Source: JANNYA01 sp031422315
GTDB taxonomy: Bacteria > Pseudomonadota > Gammaproteobacteria > Xanthomonadales > SZUA-5
DNA: 64,000 nucleotides
NCBI GenBank assembly: GCA_031422315.1
Contig: JANOQN010000054.1
Coordinates: 81,656-145,655, forward strand
Reading direction: 5' to 3'
This document shows, one piece after another, positions 60,225-64,000 of this stretch (position 1 is the first letter of the stretch; each line of letters begins with the position of its first letter). Both the position numbers and the translations under genes were made by a program. Under the pieces are notes generated by a model that was not told the DNA's origin, ran no database searches, and saw only the letters and a program-made list of their open reading frames with translations.

Positions 60225-61715
60225 ATGGCGCGCATAAAACCTGACCAGCACCTACCCGTGTTGTTACCCGAAGAAATTATCGCCGCCGAAGCACAAGCGT
60301 TAAAACTTGCGAGCAATGAAATCCTGCCGATTGTGGCGATTGTTGGCCGAGTCAACGTAGGCAAATCCACGCTCTATAACGCCTTGACGAATACCCGCGA
60401 CGCCATCGTCAGCGATACGCCCGGTGTTACCCGAGATCGCCGCTATGGCGTTTGTCGTGCTTACGAGCGCGCGTTTTTGCTGGTCGATACCGGCGGCATT
60501 GGCGAGCCTGATTCCGAGCTTGAAGCCTACATTGGGCGGCAAGCGCGGGTAGCCATGAAAGAAGCCGACGTCATTATTCTGCTGTTGGATGGCCGAGCAG
60601 GTTTGCTGCCAGATGATTACGGACTCGCTGGCGAGCTGCGTAAATCCGGTAAATCCGTGCTAGTGGTAGTGAACAAGACCGACGGGCTAGACCCGAGCCA
60701 CGCTGGCAGCGCCGCCGCCGAGTTAGCTCTCGGCGAACCAATTTTAATTGCTGCATCACAGCGGCGCGGCGTGTCGGATTTAGCGCAAACCATTCTTGAA
60801 AATCTTCCGCCCGTGCAGCAATCGGAAGTACCGCACGAAGATCTCAAAACCATCCGCGTAGCGATTGTTGGCCGCCCAAACGTCGGCAAATCCACGCTAG
60901 TGAATCGCCTGCTCGGCACCGAGCGCGTGCTGGCTTACGACAAACCAGGCACCACCCGCGATGCCATCGAAGTCGAAGTCGAGCGCGATGGTGTAGCGCT
61001 TACGCTGATCGATACCGCCGGCATACGGCGTAAAGCGAGGGTCTCCGAGGCGCTAGAAAAATTCAGCATTATCAAGGCTTTGCAGTCAATTGAAAGCGCC
61101 GAAGTAGCAGTAGTCATGATAGACGCGCAAGCCGGCGTGACCGATCAAGACGTCACTATCGTTGGTCACGTATTACAAGCTGGGCGCGCACTGATTCTGG
61201 CGCTCAATAAATGGGACGGCTTAGAGCGGCACCAGCGCACCGCTATCGAAAGCGAAATTTCCCGCAGGCTCGATTTTGTGCCCTGGGCCTTACAAGCGCC
61301 GATCTCCGCGCTGCACGGCTCCGGATTAGGCGAGCTGATGAAAGTCATCAAGCGCGCGCACACCTCTGCCGTGCGGGTGTTCTCCGCAAGCGAACTGACC
61401 GAAACAGTCAACCGCGCTTTCGAAGCACACCAGCCGCCTTTGGTGCGCGGCAAGCTCGCCAAACTGCGGTATGCCCATCAAGGCGGCCGCACCCCACCGC
61501 GCATCATCATTCACGGCACTCGCTTAAACAGCCTTCCCGAATCCTACCGCCGCTATTTAGAAAACTCCCTGCGCGATCGTTTCAAGCTCAAAGGCGCACC
61601 GGTGATTGTCGAGTTTCGCGAAGGCAAAAACCCGTTCGCTGAGGTCAAAAACGAACTCACCGATCGGCAGATTGCCAGAAAACGCCGGATCATTCGGATT
61701 TCGAAGAAGGGGTAG
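60225..61715 (+). CDS. der: GTPase Der (EngA)
   Basis: A 496-residue GTPase with two tandem G domains and a KH-like C-terminal domain, needed for 50S ribosome assembly. First P loop GRVNVGKST, second GRPNVGKST; switch II DTGG and DTAG; base-recognition NKTD and NKWD. Two oddities: the first domain has Val where Pro is usual, and about 34 residues (MARIKPDQHLPVLLPEEI...) precede the normal start. No in-frame ATG is available nearer to the G domain, so the extension is probably real. Confidence 0.95.
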   Translation: MARIKPDQHLPVLLPEEIIAAEAQALKLASNEILPIVAIVGRVNVGKSTLYNALTNTRDAIVSDTPGVTRDRRYGVCRAYERAFLLVDTGGIGEPDSELEAYIGRQARVAMKEADVIILLLDGRAGLLPDDYGLAGELRKSGKSVLVVVNKTDGLDPSHAGSAAAELALGEPILIAASQRRGVSDLAQTILENLPPVQQSEVPHEDLKTIRVAIVGRPNVGKSTLVNRLLGTERVLAYDKPGTTRDAIEVEVERDGVALTLIDTAGIRRKARVSEALEKFSIIKALQSIESAEVAVVMIDAQAGVTDQDVTIVGHVLQAGRALILALNKWDGLERHQRTAIESEISRRLDFVPWALQAPISALHGSGLGELMKVIKRAHTSAVRVFSASELTETVNRAFEAHQPPLVRGKLAKLRYAHQGGRTPPRIIIHGTRLNSLPESYRRYLENSLRDRFKLKGAPVIVEFREGKNPFAEVKNELTDRQIARKRRIIRISKKG

Positions 61716-61726
61716 TAGGGCACGAA

Positions 61727-62137
61727 ATGGGTTTGACAAAGCGCTCAATGGCAACGCTTAGACTCTTTGGAGATGACTTAATCCCTGAAAAGATTAGCGA
61801 GCTACTCTTAGCGCAACCAACGCATGCTTGCCGCAAAGGTCAAGCGTTGGTCGGGCGAGTAACAAATACTTCTCGACTTGCAAATACCGGTGCTTGGCAG
61901 CTTTGCGCATCGGAGCAAGCGCCAGAGAATATAGATTCACAAATCATCGAAATCTTAGACCAGCTTACGGCTGATCTAAGCGTTTGGACATCCATTGCGC
62001 ATTTCAATCCCGATCTATTTTGCGGCGCGTTTATGGCGAGCGCAAACGACGGCTTGGATTTATCAGCAGACACGCTGCTCGCATTAGGCCTAAGAGGCAT
62101 CGCGTTGAAACTAGACCTTTATCAAGCAGATAACTAG
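61727..62137 (+). CDS. DUF4279 family protein
   Basis: A 136-residue cytosolic protein starting at ATG 61727 (or at ATG 61748, seven codons in). Family phrases ATLRLFGDDLIPEKISELL, NTGAWQLCASEQ and DLYQADN at the end. DUF4279 proteins have no assigned function; some occur in polymorphic toxin immunity clusters, but no toxin gene is seen here. Confidence 0.75.
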   Translation: MGLTKRSMATLRLFGDDLIPEKISELLLAQPTHACRKGQALVGRVTNTSRLANTGAWQLCASEQAPENIDSQIIEILDQLTADLSVWTSIAHFNPDLFCGAFMASANDGLDLSADTLLALGLRGIALKLDLYQADN

Positions 62138-62437
62138 GCACAGACTGCGGCGAACTTGACTGACACTAATTGCGCGCAATGACGAATCCCGCAACGGCCA
62201 CTAGATGTATTGCCGACATCGAAACCCTAGCCAGCAAATGTTACCACCCTGCAATTCGAAAGTTTCGAATAAAGTTACCGCGCTACGAATCCTTATGCGT
62301 TTTCACGAATCGCGGCAATCAAATCAAATCGAATCCAACTGAAGCTGTAAACCGATGTAATTAGACTGAAGCTCATGAACTGACAAGCATTCTGGATACT
62401 GCGCTACCATGCGCGCTCATTTAAATCGGATTTTCCC
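62138..62437. other. Gene-free stretch with a perfect palindrome
   Basis: 300 bp without a supported gene. It contains ATTCGAAAGTTTCGAAT (62254-62270), 8-bp arms around one base, a possible operator. Only a short arginine-poor open frame (62170-62364) is present, without a ribosome site. Confidence 0.45.
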
Positions 62438-62713
62438 ATGAGCGAAGTGCCCTCACCCGAGCTGCCCACAAACACCGGCACACCCCCAGACCGCCTAGAC
62501 ATCAACCCAAAAAGCCGCTTTCACAATGCCGCTGTCTTGGCACGTGGCGTTGGCATTCGCTTCAAAGGCGTGGAGCGAAAAGATGTCGAGGAATATTGCG
62601 TAAGTGAAGGTTGGATTCGCGTAGCACACGGCAAAGCGCTGGATCGCAGAGGCAATCCAATGACGGTTAAATTGCAGGGTGAAGTTGTGCCGTTTTTTAC
62701 CTCAGCTAGTTAA
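62438..62713 (+). CDS. DUF3297 family protein
   Basis: A 91-residue cytosolic protein. Family phrases PDRLDINPKSRF, VGIRFKGVERKDVEEYCVSE and GWIRVAHGKALDRRGNPM. Function unknown. Last intact gene before the transposase region. Confidence 0.85.
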   Translation: MSEVPSPELPTNTGTPPDRLDINPKSRFHNAAVLARGVGIRFKGVERKDVEEYCVSEGWIRVAHGKALDRRGNPMTVKLQGEVVPFFTSAS

Positions 62714-62724
62714 CCTAGTTTGAT

Positions 62725-62748
62725 GAAAGCCGCGGAGAAAGCCGCGGA
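62725..62748. repeat. Two 12-bp tandem units before the RAYT pseudogene
   Basis: GAAAGCCGCGGA occurs twice in direct succession (62725-62736 and 62737-62748). The CCGCGG cores can pair with each other, as REP-like hairpins near RAYT genes do, but the match is short. Confidence 0.6.
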
Positions 62749-62833
62749 CACCCACCTCCTGTAAGAAACACCCTACACGAAATTGGGCCAGTTTCTTCTT
62801 CCTAAGCCAACGCCAAAAAACCAAACTCGCCCA

Positions 62834-63718
62834 ATGACCCAAGCCCGTCGCCAACTCGTAGACCCAGCTCACGCCGGCACCTATCACTGCATCAACCGCT
62901 GCGTGCGGCGTTCGTGGTTCGTGGTTGTGCGGCATCGATGCGTATCTCGACAAATCATTCGAGCATCGAAAGGCTTGGGTTGAGCAGCGCATTCTGGAAC
63001 TCGGCAGTATTTTTGCCTGCGGAATTTAATCATGGGCCGTGATGAGCAATCACCTGCACCTTGTTGTGCACATGAGCCCCGAAACCTCAAATTACTGGAG
63101 CGCCGAAGAAGTGGCCGCGCGCCGAATGAAGCTCTACCCGGCGCAAACCATCGAACTTTGCGCGCGAAAAGCAGCTGCGATAACTCAAAAGCCTTAGCCG
63201 AATAACGATCTCGTTTGACTAATTTGTCGTGGCTAATGAAATCGTTGAGTGAGCCTATTGCGCGCAAGGCGCAAGGCGAACGCAGAAGACAAAGTGACTG
63301 GCCGATTCTGGGAAGGCAGATTTAAGTGTCAGGCACTGCTGTCAGAAAAATCGATTTTAGCCGCCATGACATACGTGGACTTGAACTCGGTGCGCGCCAA
63401 TATCGCTGAAGGCATCAGCACATCACGATACACCGATACACCAGCATCAAAACGCGGCATCTTGAAATCCTGCGTGATCAAAGCAAGGCTAGCGAGCCTT
63501 TGATGCCACTGATTGGTGTCAAATCCTTCAACGTGCCGACGCTAACACAAGCCGAACACATTGACCTGCTCGACTTCACCGGCCGCGAAATTCACGCAGG
63601 CAAGCGCGGCAAAATTGACGCAATTGAGCCGAGAGCACTACCCTCGTCAGATTTATCCTACACGATTTCCCGCCATTACCGGCTGAAAAAACTAGTCGCA
63701 ACACGCCAAGCTAGCGCA
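62834..63718 (+). pseudogene. Decayed RAYT (REP-associated tyrosine transposase), copy 1
   Basis: Begins MTQARRQLVDPAHAGTYHC like copy 2, but the frame is broken repeatedly. TTCGTGG is doubled (62911-62924), GCGCAAG is doubled (63262-63275) and GATACACC is doubled (63427-63442); removing one unit at each site restores RAYT sequence (RRSWLCG; IARKANAEDK; TSRYTSIKTRHLE). In addition TAA at 63027-63029 replaces a Tyr codon, and a frameshift near 63175 plus TAA at 63203-63205 spoil the middle. The HUH motif SNHLHLVVHMS and the C-terminal SFNVPTLTQAEHIDLLDFTG are still readable. The tail runs in frame into copy 2. Confidence 0.85.
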
Positions 63719-64000
63719 ATGACCCAAGCCCGCCGCCAACTCGTAAACCCAACTCAAGCCGGCACTTATCACTGCATCAACCGCTGCGTGCGCCGCTCTT
63801 GGCTTTGCGGCGAAGACGTACTCATGAAAAAGAGTTTCGAGCACCGCAAGCCTTGGGTTGAAAAACGCATTTTAGAACTAGGCAGCATTTTTGCCTGCGG
63901 TATTTATTCGTATGCGGTCATGAGCAACCATCTGCATCTGGTGGTCCATATGAGCCCGCAAACTTCCAATTCTTGGTCGCCTGATGAAGTTGCTGCGCGC
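63719..64000 (+). CDS. RAYT transposase, copy 2 (runs off the window)
   Basis: 94 intact codons from ATG 63719 (chosen by match to copy 1): MTQARRQLVNPTQAGTYHC, RRSWLCGEDVLMKKSFEHRK, then the HUH metal motif SNHLHLVVHMS. RAYTs are IS200-like single-strand transposases linked to the spread of REP palindromes. The frame stays open upstream into copy 1 and to the window end. Catalytic Tyr lies beyond the edge. Confidence 0.85.
   Translation, partial: MTQARRQLVNPTQAGTYHCINRCVRRSWLCGEDVLMKKSFEHRKPWVEKRILELGSIFACGIYSYAVMSNHLHLVVHMSPQTSNSWSPDEVAAR

Noticed and set aside
62170..62364. 64-codon plus frame before the DUF3297 gene
   Set aside because: No ribosome site, no conserved motif and a biased composition; the palindrome in it is the only feature of note.
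1..64000. tRNA, rRNA, riboswitch or prophage segments
   Set aside because: Intergenic regions were read by eye on both strands; no cloverleaf, rRNA block, known riboswitch core or phage structural gene was recognised.

Overview
The window looks like part of a gammaproteobacterial chromosome, most likely from the Xanthomonadales/Lysobacterales (Rhodanobacteraceae-like). This rests on gene order and families, not on a search: the block ndk-rlmN-pilW-rodZ-yfgM-bamB-der, a 7Fe ferredoxin, secreted proteins with IPTL-CTERM-like tails, a large Ser/Thr kinase of the sort usually paired with an ECF sigma factor, and REP-type (RAYT) transposases. GC content is moderate. I saw no tRNA, rRNA or CRISPR array.

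Layout. 0-8 kb is mostly minus strand: a partial exonuclease III, a secreted metallopeptidase, a Nudix/DUF1289 pair, prfB with its programmed frameshift, a ThrE-type exporter and a WecA/MraY-type transferase. A FadL-like porin is on the plus strand. 8-17 kb holds a secreted beta-propeller protein, a SWIM/SNF2 helicase and the rpsO-pnp pair, with what looks like a broken group II intron directly behind the pnp terminator. 17.5-22.5 kb has two gene remnants, a GNAT enzyme, a LytS/LytTR two-component pair, a trypsin-like protease and a DUF998 protein. 22.5-33 kb holds two IPTL-CTERM-like secreted proteins, rluD-pgeF, ssb, and a plus-strand run from ispB to ispE. 33-40.5 kb is the complete ATP synthase operon atpIBEFHAGDC on the minus strand.

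40.5-49.7 kb is accessory: a second exonuclease III with an overlapping P-loop gene, a small secreted protein whose reading frame depends on an 8-bp tandem repeat (a strong phase-variation candidate, OFF as assembled), a Ser/Thr kinase with a small partner gene, one intact VapBC pair, two decayed toxin-antitoxin loci and an FHA-GGDEF protein. 49.7-54.5 kb has metG, chrA, a cluster of intergenic repeats and a second FHA-GGDEF protein. 54.8-61.7 kb is the conserved ndk-to-der housekeeping block. The window ends with DUF4279 and DUF3297 genes and two RAYT transposase copies in tandem. The first copy is destroyed largely by short tandem duplications; the second is intact as far as the window goes.

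How the genes work together: housekeeping functions (translation termination, RNA turnover, ATP synthesis, isoprenoid and quinone precursors, outer-membrane assembly, methionyl-tRNA charging) alternate with small accessory patches. Short direct duplications recur in those patches: the 8-bp array at 42.56 kb, 14-bp repeats before vapB, a 28-bp doublet at 53.4 kb, a 12-bp doublet at 62.7 kb and three 7-8 bp doublets in the dead RAYT gene. Slipped-strand duplication therefore appears to be an active mutational process here.
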